NCBI GenBank assembly: GCA_020430865.1
Contig: JAGQIY010000090.1
Span: 1 to 11,890 of the forward strand
Source: Myxococcales bacterium
GTDB taxonomy: Bacteria > Myxococcota > Polyangia > Polyangiales > Polyangiaceae
Direction of reading: 5' to 3'
DNA: 11,890 bases
This document shows positions 1 to 6,796 of the stretch, piece by piece (the first letter of the stretch is position 1; the number at the start of each line of letters is the position of its first letter). The position numbers and the translations under genes were made by a program. The notes beneath the pieces are model-generated. The model worked only from the letters and a program-made list of their open reading frames with translations. It was not told where the DNA came from and searched no databases.

Positions 1-36
1 CTGGACACGGTCGAAATGCCAGGCTGCGTCGAGTAA
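1..36 (+). CDS. 3' end of an upstream gene (partial)
   Basis: The first 36 bases read as eleven codons followed by TAA (34-36). Nine of the eleven codons end in G or C, which fits the codon usage of the genes downstream. The stop overlaps the AAGG (35-38) that serves the next gene, with about ten bases between the genes, so the two are probably in one transcript. The encoded tail (LDTVEMPGCVE) is too short to identify. Another frame cannot be excluded, so this is a tentative call. Confidence 0.35.
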   Translation: MDTVEMPGCVE

Positions 37-46
37 GGTTCACCGC

Positions 47-691
47 ATGACATCACGCGTCGACGCGGCCCATCGAGCTCGGTGGGTGACGCCAGCCATC
101 CCAGGTCGCGTTCCATCCTCGCTGGCGTTCACCGCCGCGATGCTGATCCTGAGCTTGGCGACCAGCGCATTCGCCGACACCTCGACCATCAAGCGCCCAG
201 GCGCCCACCCTCGCTACACCCTCGAGGCCGAACCGCACCTCAGCGTCGGCGTGGGCAACGCGCCGGGACCGATCGAGGGCAATGGCTTCGGCCCAGGCGC
301 CCGCTTCACCCTCGAGCTGGTCGACAATGGCTTCGTTTCCTCCATCAACAACACCGTCGGGATTGGCTTTGGCGCCGACCTGTTGTTCTGGGGCGATGGA
401 GACGTGAACGTGTGCAGGGGCCCCGCTGGGAACCAGACCTGCGTCCGCGAAACGAACGACTACCGCGAGCTGGTGCTGCCCGTGGTGATGCAATGGAACT
501 TCTGGGTGTCACGCAACTGGTCCGTGTTCGGAGAGCCGGGGATCGCCTATCGCATCCGACGCAACGCCGACGACCACCTCGACCCCTTCGCTGGCTACGC
601 CGGCGGGCGCTACCACTTCGAGGACAACCTCACGCTCACGCTGCGCCTGGGGTATCCAAGTGTATCGGTGGGTGTGTCGTTCCTGCTGTAG
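47..691 (+). CDS. Secreted outer-membrane beta-barrel-like protein
   Basis: Predicted envelope protein of 214 residues, not assigned to a named family. The ATG at 47 has AAGG (35-38) eight bases upstream, which supports this start. The N-terminus is a long basic region followed by a hydrophobic stretch (about 24-41) and an AFA/D site, so cleavage after residue 43 is likely. The mature part alternates polar and hydrophobic residues, is rich in Gly and aromatic residues, and contains phrases such as EAEPHLSVGVG, VMQWNFWVS and WSVFGEPGIAYRI. It ends in the strands LTLTLRLGYPSVSVGVSFLL. These are typical of small 8-10 strand barrels, although the last residue is Leu rather than the common Phe. 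Two cysteines (near residues 125 and 132) could form a loop disulfide. A structural role in the outer membrane is inferred; no enzyme motif is seen. Confidence 0.75.
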   Translation: MTSRVDAAHRARWVTPAIPGRVPSSLAFTAAMLILSLATSAFADTSTIKRPGAHPRYTLEAEPHLSVGVGNAPGPIEGNGFGPGARFTLELVDNGFVSSINNTVGIGFGADLLFWGDGDVNVCRGPAGNQTCVRETNDYRELVLPVVMQWNFWVSRNWSVFGEPGIAYRIRRNADDHLDPFAGYAGGRYHFEDNLTLTLRLGYPSVSVGVSFLL

Positions 692-865
692 GCGCCGCTC
701 GACCGTCGACTTCGGGGAGTCCTGAGCGTTCAGGCTGAACCGAATGGGTCCCTCGCCCGTAGCCAACACTGCGGCTCCGGATCGTGGAGCTTCGCGCCCG
801 TTTGGAGGGCGAGGGCCGCGGCAGGACGAAGTGGAAACGCCGCCAAATGGAGGCCAATCTCGGTT

Positions 866-889
866 CGAGCGGGTCCCCGCTCGAGCGGG
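866..889 (+). repeat. Inverted repeat plus repeated arm upstream of rseP
   Basis: CGAGCGGG (866-873) is followed after two bases by its exact reverse complement CCCGCTCG (876-883). The first arm is then repeated directly at 882-889. The element lies 41 bases before the rseP ATG, in the 239-base gap after the barrel gene. It could be an RNA hairpin or a dyad for a DNA-binding protein. There is no T-run, so it does not look like an intrinsic terminator. Nothing else in this gap looks like a gene. Confidence 0.4.
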
Positions 890-930
890 CGTGGCGGTGC
901 TGGTCCAAGCGGACTATAAAAAGGGGATCG

Positions 931-1971
931 ATGGATAAAGTTCTGGGCATCGTCGCTGCAATCGTGGGGCTGGGACTGCTGATGGTGGTGCACGAGTCAG
1001 GGCACCTCTTGGCGGCGCGAGCCTTCGGCATGAAGGTGCTCAAGTTCAGCGTCGGCATAGGCCCGGCCATCTGGCGTCACAAGCCGAAGAACAGCGACAC
1101 CATCTACCAGGTCGCGCCCATCCCGTTCATGGCCTACGTCCAGATCCACGGGATGAACCCGCTCGAAGAGATCGACCCAGACGACAAGGAGAGCTACGCG
1201 AACGCCAGCCTGATCGCTCGCATCAGCGCGATCGTCGCCGGGCCACTCGCGAACTACCTCTTCGCCTCCATTCTGTTCCTCGCGGCAATCCTCGTCGGCG
1301 GACAGAAGTCCGCCACCCTGGGCGTCGAGAAGGTCAGCGAGGACATGCCCGCCAAGGCCGCCGGCTTCCAGAGCGGGGACGTGATCAAGCGTATCGACGG
1401 CAAGCCGATCGCGGACTGGGAAGACCTGCTGACGAAGGTGCAGGGCAGCCCCGACAAGAAGCTCGAGGTGGTCGTCGATCGAGGCGGCGCCGAGACCACC
1501 CTCTTCGTTACCCCGAAGAACACCGAGGGCAAGGGCTTGATCGGCATCAGCCCAGCGCTGCGACGGGACCCGGTTCCCTTCGGCAAGGCAGCCAAGCTGG
1601 CCATCGTTCAGCCAGCGGAGCTCGTCGGACAGATGCTCGCGAGCCTCGGCCGCCTGATCACGCTCAAGGAGAAGGCAGAGCTCGGCGGCCCCATCCGCAT
1701 CGGTGAAGAGATCACCAAGTCGGTGAAGCACGGTCCCGACTCGTACCTCACCCTCTTGGCCGTGCTCAGCACGTGGCTCGCCGTGTTCAACCTGCTGCCC
1801 GTCCCAGCGCTGGACGGAGGGCGCCTGATGTTCCTGGGCTATGAGGCGATCACCCGCCGTCGTGCCAATGCAAAGGTCGAAGCGACCGTACACCTCGTCG
1901 GGATGGCGGTGCTGCTGATGTTACTGCTGGTGGTCTCCGTGGGTGACGTGGGTCGCCTGACCGGCAGCTGA
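931..1971 (+). CDS. rseP: RseP-type site-2 zinc metalloprotease (M50 family)
   Basis: Intramembrane protease of 346 residues. The open frame extends back to a GTG at 784, but the ATG at 931 is chosen because AAAAAGGGG lies just before it and because it places the catalytic helix at the N-terminus, as in the family. Residues 1-20 are hydrophobic and run into HESGH (21-25), the HExxH zinc site. AGPLAN (103-108) is a family motif. A single PDZ domain spans roughly 129-197 (from GVEKVSEDMPAKAAGF). NLLPVPALDGG (287-297) carries the third zinc ligand, D295. A final membrane segment lies near 322-339. E. coli RseP is about 450 residues with two PDZ domains, so this is the shorter one-PDZ type common in other bacteria. 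In E. coli the enzyme performs the second cut of anti-sigma factor RseA and clears signal-peptide remnants; substrates here are unknown. lpxC follows after 23 bases. Confidence 0.93.
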   Translation: MDKVLGIVAAIVGLGLLMVVHESGHLLAARAFGMKVLKFSVGIGPAIWRHKPKNSDTIYQVAPIPFMAYVQIHGMNPLEEIDPDDKESYANASLIARISAIVAGPLANYLFASILFLAAILVGGQKSATLGVEKVSEDMPAKAAGFQSGDVIKRIDGKPIADWEDLLTKVQGSPDKKLEVVVDRGGAETTLFVTPKNTEGKGLIGISPALRRDPVPFGKAAKLAIVQPAELVGQMLASLGRLITLKEKAELGGPIRIGEEITKSVKHGPDSYLTLLAVLSTWLAVFNLLPVPALDGGRLMFLGYEAITRRRANAKVEATVHLVGMAVLLMLLLVVSVGDVGRLTGS

Positions 1972-1994
1972 ACGTCGATCGCACCATCGACCAT

Positions 1995-2804
1995 ATGGAT
2001 CGCGTCGCCTTTCACGGCCAAGGGCTGCACACCGGTGCGGCGTGCAGCGTGGCGATGGATCGCGACCTCGGCCCGGTGCGGCTGCGCATCGGCAAGCGCA
2101 GCGTGCCCCTCGACCAGCTCCAGGTACTGCGCACCGACCACGGCGTCCAGGTCGGACTCGGAGCAGCCGAGGACAGTTTCCGCCTAGATTTGTTTGAGCA
2201 CCTGTGCGCAGCGCTTGCAGGGCTCGGAATCTACGCCGACCTCGAGATCCGCGCGAGCGGTCCCGAGGTGCCGTTGCTGGACGGCGGCGCGCTGGAGTTC
2301 AGCCTCGCGCTGCTGGCTCTCGAGCTACCCGAGTCCCCTCCCCGCTACCGCATCACGCGCCCCGGCGAACTCACCCTCGGGACGACTCGCTACACCTTTC
2401 GGCCCGGACAGCAGGTGCGTGTCAGCGTCTGTGTGGACTTCCCTGGCGTCGGAGAGCAGTGGGCGAGCTGGGACGGCACGCGCTCGCACTTCCTTGCGGA
2501 CATTGCCCCGGCGCGCACCTTCGGGTTCCGCAAAGACCACGAACGGCTGCTCGCGGCGGGTCGCGCTCGTTCGGTCGATCCACGCAGCGTGATGGTGCTC
2601 GATGACACGGGCCGCGTGACGCCTCCAGGCGCGCCGATGCGCGGCCCCGAGCTCGCACGCCACAAGCTGCTGGATCTGCTGGGTGACCTGTACCTCGGTG
2701 GGGGGCCCTTGCGAGGAGAACTCACCGCTGATCAACCGGGTCACGGCAACAACCATCGCCTGATGCGGGCGGCCAAGGAAGCTCAGCTGATCGAGGAAGT
2801 TTGA
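1995..2804 (+). CDS. lpxC: UDP-3-O-acyl-N-acetylglucosamine deacetylase (compact LpxC)
   Basis: Zinc deacetylase of the committed step of lipid A synthesis; cytoplasmic. The 269 residues contain the family landmarks in order: GQGLHTG (8-14), FEHLCAALAGLGI (67-79), EVPLLDGGA (91-99), ARTFGF (173-178), RHKLLDLLGDLYL (222-234) and QPGHGNN (247-253). By alignment to E. coli LpxC, the zinc ligands are H69, H223 and D227, the catalytic base is E68, and H250 is the second catalytic histidine; all are present. It is shorter than E. coli LpxC (305 residues), with a trimmed first domain before residue 60 and no C-terminal tail. The ATG at 1995 has no clear ribosome-binding site. The frame is open upstream to 1947 with a CTG at 1968 that overlaps the rseP stop, so the true N-terminus may lie earlier. 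It is translationally close to rseP and to the next lipoprotein. Confidence 0.9.
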   Translation: MDRVAFHGQGLHTGAACSVAMDRDLGPVRLRIGKRSVPLDQLQVLRTDHGVQVGLGAAEDSFRLDLFEHLCAALAGLGIYADLEIRASGPEVPLLDGGALEFSLALLALELPESPPRYRITRPGELTLGTTRYTFRPGQQVRVSVCVDFPGVGEQWASWDGTRSHFLADIAPARTFGFRKDHERLLAAGRARSVDPRSVMVLDDTGRVTPPGAPMRGPELARHKLLDLLGDLYLGGGPLRGELTADQPGHGNNHRLMRAAKEAQLIEEV

Positions 2805-2818
2805 GGTATGGTTCCGAC

Positions 2819-3523
2819 GTGAGGCGGGAAGCGCAACGCAGAGGACTCGTCGTGGGCACGCTGGGGTTGCTCGCGGGACTGCTGTTCTCGGCTTGCGGTA
2901 CGCCCAAGGTCAACCTCAACGAGGGTCCGCGAGAGTACGTCTCTACCGACTACGAGGCGGTGCTCCGAGACTGGACGCGTGATGAAGAGCTGATCGTGAT
3001 GAGCGAGCTCGACAACGTGCTCAACGTCACCGCGACCTACGAGAGCTGGGATTTCCGCTGGGCCTACGTCGTGCGCTACGCATCGGACTATCGCCTAACC
3101 GTCGATCAACGCAAGCTGCTCCTCGAGCGCTCTCTGTCGGAGTCCCGGGAGTATCATCAGTTCTACACCGCCCTGTATGCCGAGAAGCACAAGTGGGCAG
3201 ACCTCACGGCGGAGAACGCCGCCTGGATCGTGCGCTTGATCGATGACCAAGGGAACGAAACGGCGCCCAGCGAGATCATCGTGATCAAGCGCCCTGGCGC
3301 CATCGAGCGCACGTACTTCCCCTACACCTCGCCCTGGCGGAGCGCCTTCCGCTTACGTTTTCCCACACGGAAAGCGGACGGCTCACCGACGATCTCACCC
3401 AAGGCGCGCTGGTTCGGCTTGCGCTTCGCGGGCGCCCAGGGCCACCAGGAGCTGACCTGGGAGGTCGATCGCGCCAACGCGTCACCCGCGCAGCCCGTCG
3501 GAGTCGCCGCCGCCGGGCGCTGA
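2819..3523 (+). CDS. Lipoprotein of unknown function
   Basis: Predicted lipoprotein of 234 residues from the GTG at 2819. A TTG at 2801 would add six residues and overlap the lpxC stop, but the purine run GAGGAAG lies only one base before it. The GTG has GAGG (2803-2806) twelve bases upstream and yields a textbook signal: basic VRREAQRRG, hydrophobic VVGTLGLLAGLL, and lipobox FSAC with Cys at residue 26. The mature protein is rich in aromatic and charged residues, with segments such as DFRWAYVVRYASDYRL and EKHKWADLTAENAAWIVRL. The second half looks like beta strands ending in HQELTWEVD. No known domain is recognised. Its tight spacing to lpxC suggests co-expression and a role at the outer or inner membrane surface, but that is inference. 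The coding sequence ends beside a small dyad facing the convergent downstream gene. Confidence 0.8.
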   Translation: MRREAQRRGLVVGTLGLLAGLLFSACGTPKVNLNEGPREYVSTDYEAVLRDWTRDEELIVMSELDNVLNVTATYESWDFRWAYVVRYASDYRLTVDQRKLLLERSLSESREYHQFYTALYAEKHKWADLTAENAAWIVRLIDDQGNETAPSEIIVIKRPGAIERTYFPYTSPWRSAFRLRFPTRKADGSPTISPKARWFGLRFAGAQGHQELTWEVDRANASPAQPVGVAAAGR

Positions 3524-3548
3524 TCGGGCGCTCCCCTCCCCCCCGATC
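3522..3548. terminator. Weak candidate terminator between convergent genes
   Basis: GATCGGG (3522-3528) and CCCGATC (3542-3548) form a 7-bp inverted repeat around a pyrimidine-rich 13-base loop. It lies between the lipoprotein stop and the end of the convergent minus-strand gene. The position suits a bidirectional terminator, but there is no T-tract on either side, so termination is only a guess. Confidence 0.25.
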
Positions 3549-3582
3549 CTGGCGACGGCCGCTCGAACCAGAGACGACGCGC

Positions 3583-5616
3583 TCAGGTGCTCAGGATCTC
3601 GAGCAGCGGCGGCACGATCATCAGTAGCTCGTGAGCCACCATGCGCTCGCCGAACAAGACCACGGCACCGCTCGCCCCGGCGCGAATCGTGGCTGGAGCC
3701 TTGCCCGCGCTGAGGATCTGCGCGGGCAGCACGAAGTCGCCGGGCAGGAGCTCTTCGACCTCGCTGCCGTTCACCTGCTCCAGTCGCCCCGCGCCAACGA
3801 TGAACAGGCCAGGCACGGGGCTGCCCTCCTCGACGACGACCTCCTCCGGCAGCACGCGCCGGACGGCGAGACGATCGGTCACCTGACTCCGCAGCTGCTC
3901 GTCGAGGCGCTCTCCGAGCAGGCCCATGGCTGCCCCTGCGAGAGACTGAAAGCGATCCGCTACCAGCTTGAGTTCGTCCGCGACCCAAGGGCAGTCGGCG
4001 GTGGCCCGCTCCATCGCGCCCTTTCTCCACACGGCAACAGTCGCTCCGGCTTCGCCCGCGGTAGCCCGCAACGCCACGCCTTCCTCCAGTGACCCCGTGG
4101 TGAACACCACTTGCCCGACCCCCGCCGTCGCAGCGACCAGGTCGTCCACCGCGGGCATGACCCTCACCTCACCCGCGGTCACCAGGACGACCTCGAACTG
4201 GCTGATCTCCTCGTCTTGTCCCAGAGTCACCAGCTCGGCGCTCTGCACCAGCTCCTGCTGAGCGTCCTCGGGGAGGTCCTCGAGGCCCTGCACCTCCATC
4301 AGCGATACACCCGCGACCACGGGCTCGAGGCCTCCGCTCAGGGGCACCTCGGTGGGCCGTTCGTCCACGGGTGGCGGCAGCGACGAAGGCGATGCTGGCT
4401 CGGCAGCCGTCAGCTTGCGCTCCGTCGGCTCGGCGAGAGGTGGCTCGGTCTCCAGGGTCACCGGCGGTGGTTCCGACCCCGGTATGTCCGCGACCACCGT
4501 CGGCCGCTCGAAGGCGAGCATCTGTTCCGTCGGGTCATCCTGCGGAGGCCCCGGGATGCCCGCGTCCGGTCGCCGAGCGGCGGGCATGACGTCGGTAGGC
4601 GTTGCCGCACGGATTCGCCTGAGGGTGGGCGAGTCCTGAACCGGCGCCTCCGAGGGGTGGTGCTGACCGAAGTCCGGCGTCGGTCGGTCGTTCTCCGTGG
4701 AGTCGGGGATCAGCTCGGACATCGACACCGGCGACGCGGACTCGACCAGCGATTCGACACCCGAGGCCTCGATCAGCTCCGAGGCAGACACCGGCGCCGC
4801 CCGAGAAGAGGCGGGGGAGTCGAGCAGCGCATCGACGGAGGAGTCGCGGCGCATGCGCTCCAGGGCCCGCTGGACCTGGGCGGTATTGCCTTCCGGCTCC
4901 TCATCCATTTCCACGGCCGTGTCTCGGATGGCCTCGGCGTCCAAGCTGACCGCCTCGGCGGCGACGCGCGGTGGAGGCAGCGGCGGCAACCCCGTCGCGC
5001 TGGGAGGTGGCGGTGGCGCAGCCGGGCGCGGAGGCGGCGGGGGAGCTCCCGTCCTCGGCGGTGGTGGTGGTCGACGGGGTGGCGGCGGAGGCCGATTGGA
5101 CACGGTCACGTCGGGCTTGCGTTCGCTCGGTGCCCGAGGACGCGCGCGCGCCTCCGCGACCTCCGCGCTCTGATACGTCGACTGCTGAGTCGTCGCCAGG
5201 TTGACCGGGGGAGCAGGGGGTGAGGGGCTCGCCGTGGGCTCCGAGATCACGACGTCGACCTCGATCTCGCCGAGACTCTCTCGAGGCCGCACGTCGTCGA
5301 AGGCTTCGAGCTTGGGGGCAGACGTGATGACGTCGGTCTCCTCCTCGCTCGCGGCGAGGTCCGCCATGTCGTCGGCGATGCGCGACGCGACCTCATCGAT
5401 CTGCTTGGCGCGCTCGAGCGCGCCAGCTGCCTTCGCGAAGTCCTCAGCGCGCCGCAGCCAGACGATGGTGTCGGCGTGGGCCTGACGATTCCACTGCACC
5501 GCCGCCGTCTGGAGCGCCCAGGCGACGTCGTCATCATCATCGTCCCGCGGCTCGGGGATCTCGAACGCCAGCAACCTCGAAGTCATCAGAACCCAGGCAG
5601 AGAGGGCGCTCATCAT
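3583..5616 (-). CDS. Proline-rich protein with two degenerate cyclic-nucleotide-binding-like domains
   Basis: A 677-residue protein with no signal peptide I trust. An acidic run (25-30) precedes a helical region (about 31-90) containing WALQTAAVQWNRQAHADTIVWLRRA, which looks like a TPR-type pair. A long disordered part (about 100-440) is rich in Pro, Ser, Thr and acid. It has four penta-proline runs (176-180, 183-187, 192-196, 201-205) and a repeated PVSxSELI motif (275, 296). The C-terminus looks like two successive CRP-type beta-roll domains: about 441-550 (starts MEVQGLEDLPEDAQQEL) and about 565-677 (LFIVGAGRLEQV...LLPGDFVLP...ATIRA). The phosphate-binding cassette is not conserved: there is no FGE after PGDF, and KAPATIRA lacks the usual Arg. 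Ligand binding is therefore doubtful and a scaffold role is more likely. The start is uncertain: no ribosome site precedes the ATG at 5616, and the internal ATG at 5586 (MTSRLLAFEIPEP) is equally plausible. Confidence 0.72.
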   Translation of the reverse strand: MMSALSAWVLMTSRLLAFEIPEPRDDDDDDVAWALQTAAVQWNRQAHADTIVWLRRAEDFAKAAGALERAKQIDEVASRIADDMADLAASEEETDVITSAPKLEAFDDVRPRESLGEIEVDVVISEPTASPSPPAPPVNLATTQQSTYQSAEVAEARARPRAPSERKPDVTVSNRPPPPPRRPPPPPRTGAPPPPPRPAAPPPPPSATGLPPLPPPRVAAEAVSLDAEAIRDTAVEMDEEPEGNTAQVQRALERMRRDSSVDALLDSPASSRAAPVSASELIEASGVESLVESASPVSMSELIPDSTENDRPTPDFGQHHPSEAPVQDSPTLRRIRAATPTDVMPAARRPDAGIPGPPQDDPTEQMLAFERPTVVADIPGSEPPPVTLETEPPLAEPTERKLTAAEPASPSSLPPPVDERPTEVPLSGGLEPVVAGVSLMEVQGLEDLPEDAQQELVQSAELVTLGQDEEISQFEVVLVTAGEVRVMPAVDDLVAATAGVGQVVFTTGSLEEGVALRATAGEAGATVAVWRKGAMERATADCPWVADELKLVADRFQSLAGAAMGLLGERLDEQLRSQVTDRLAVRRVLPEEVVVEEGSPVPGLFIVGAGRLEQVNGSEVEELLPGDFVLPAQILSAGKAPATIRAGASGAVVLFGERMVAHELLMIVPPLLEILST

Positions 5617-5908
5617 ACGTGGTGCGCGCGGCGTCCGGGCAAGGGTGTAGGTCGAGTGGCACCGCCAGCTGGTGAGATTTCACGCGGGACTGCGGGATTC
5701 AGGCCGGTTTTCCACGTGAGGTCGAATTTTCCGAGCGCTGCAGCCAGTGCGTGCTGTTGGCGCCTGGCCGCTCGCCGAGGTGAGCTGTGTCAGGGGTGTC
5801 GGTTCCCGCCTGGCGATCACCAAACAGCTGTTAGGATTCGGCCGCTCGGCTGCCGGGGCTGGGACGCGCAGCCCGCGGATGGGGTGCGCCGCCGAGCGCT
5901 GGAGAGTC
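5617..5908. other. Divergent intergenic region
   Basis: These 292 bases separate the minus-strand proline-rich gene from the plus-strand transporter and should hold both promoters. No convincing -35/-10 pair stands out. TGGCAC near 5657 recalls half of a sigma-54 site, but the matching GC element is absent. The plus frame of the transporter is open back to 5747, but that stretch shows no transporter-like sequence and is treated as non-coding. Confidence 0.4.
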
Positions 5909-6796
5909 ATGGAGTCGAGTCTACTCGTTAAGGTCATATTACCCCTCGCGCTGTTCGTGATCATGCTCGGCATGGGCATGTCCCTGGTCCCAGGCGACTT
6001 CGCGCGCGTCGTGAAGAAGCCGAAGGCCGTTGCCGTAGGGATCACCCTGCAGATGCTGGTGCTCCCGCTGCTCGGTCTGGGGGTGATCAAGCTCTTCGGG
6101 TTGAGTGGCGCGATGGCGATCGGGCTCTTCGTGCTCGCGCTGAGCCCCGGCGGGACCACTTCCAACATGCTGAGCTACCTCTCCAGGGGAGACATCGCCC
6201 TCTCCATCACGCTGACCGCCGTGGTCAGCCTGGTGACCCCATTCACGATCCCGCTGATGCTCGCGCCTGCCCTCGAGCACTTCATGACCGGTGGTCAGGC
6301 GATCGAGTTGCCCATCGGCAAGACCATCATCACGCTGCTGGCGATAACGGCGCTCCCGGTGGGGGTCGGCATGTTCATCCGCAGCCGCGCCGCCGGCTTC
6401 GCTATCCGCTCGGAAAAGCCAGTGAAGTGGCTCTCGCTCCTGTTCCTGGCGCTGGTCATCGCAGGCATCATGCGAGAGAACTGGGAGCAGCTCCCGACCT
6501 TCTTCGCCCAGGCAGGGCTGAGTAGCCTCACGCTCAACGTCTCGGCGCTGGTACTGGGCTTCTTCGTCTCCAAGGGCCTGCGCCTCGGCCGGGATCAGTC
6601 GGTGACCATCGGCATCGAGGTGGGGATCCAGAACGGGACCACGGCGCTGTTCGTCACCGGCGAGATCCTGAAGAACGCCGAGATGGGCATTCCGCCGGCC
6701 ATCTACAGCCTGATCATGTTCGCGACCGGCGCGCTGTTCGCCGTCTTGGTGAATCTCGGACGCAAGGGCGCAGAGCCCGCAGCTGCCGCTCAGTGA
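5909..6796 (+). CDS. BASS-family transporter (bile acid:sodium symporter family)
   Basis: Inner-membrane transporter of 295 residues. The frame is open upstream to 5747, but the ATG at 5909 is chosen because GGAGA lies just before it and because the first hydrophobic helix (about 5-24) then starts the protein as in homologues. Eight to ten membrane segments are apparent. Family motifs are ALSPGGTTSNMLSYLSRGD (77-95), including the SPGG and Asn of the crossed-helix sodium site, then LSITLTAVVSL and the second-half EVGIQNGTTALF (237-248) with its Glu and Gln-Asn. Known members take up bile acids, pantoate, pyruvate or other organic anions with sodium; the substrate here cannot be read from sequence. 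It stands alone between divergent and convergent neighbours. Its stop codon interlocks with that of ftsK. Confidence 0.88.
   Translation: MESSLLVKVILPLALFVIMLGMGMSLVPGDFARVVKKPKAVAVGITLQMLVLPLLGLGVIKLFGLSGAMAIGLFVLALSPGGTTSNMLSYLSRGDIALSITLTAVVSLVTPFTIPLMLAPALEHFMTGGQAIELPIGKTIITLLAITALPVGVGMFIRSRAAGFAIRSEKPVKWLSLLFLALVIAGIMRENWEQLPTFFAQAGLSSLTLNVSALVLGFFVSKGLRLGRDQSVTIGIEVGIQNGTTALFVTGEILKNAEMGIPPAIYSLIMFATGALFAVLVNLGRKGAEPAAAAQ

Noticed and set aside
188..205. 18-base near-identical sequence shared with 3284-3301 (both encode IKRPGA)
   Set aside because: One mismatch between the copies, but the surrounding protein sequences are unrelated; most likely chance and shared codon bias rather than duplication.
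915..930. TATAAA as a -10 element for rseP
   Set aside because: Only ten bases before the ATG and merged with the Shine-Dalgarno; no -35 at the right distance. It is better read as an A-rich ribosome-site context.
997..1893. 298-codon open frame antisense to rseP
   Set aside because: Covers the catalytic coding region of rseP on the other strand; composition is typical of a shadow frame.
4111..5223. 370-codon Arg-rich open frame opposite the proline-rich gene
   Set aside because: It is the complement of low-complexity proline codons; no ribosome site, no recognisable domain.
5656..5673. TGGCAC as a sigma-54 promoter
   Set aside because: The required GC dinucleotide of the -12 element is not at the correct spacing.
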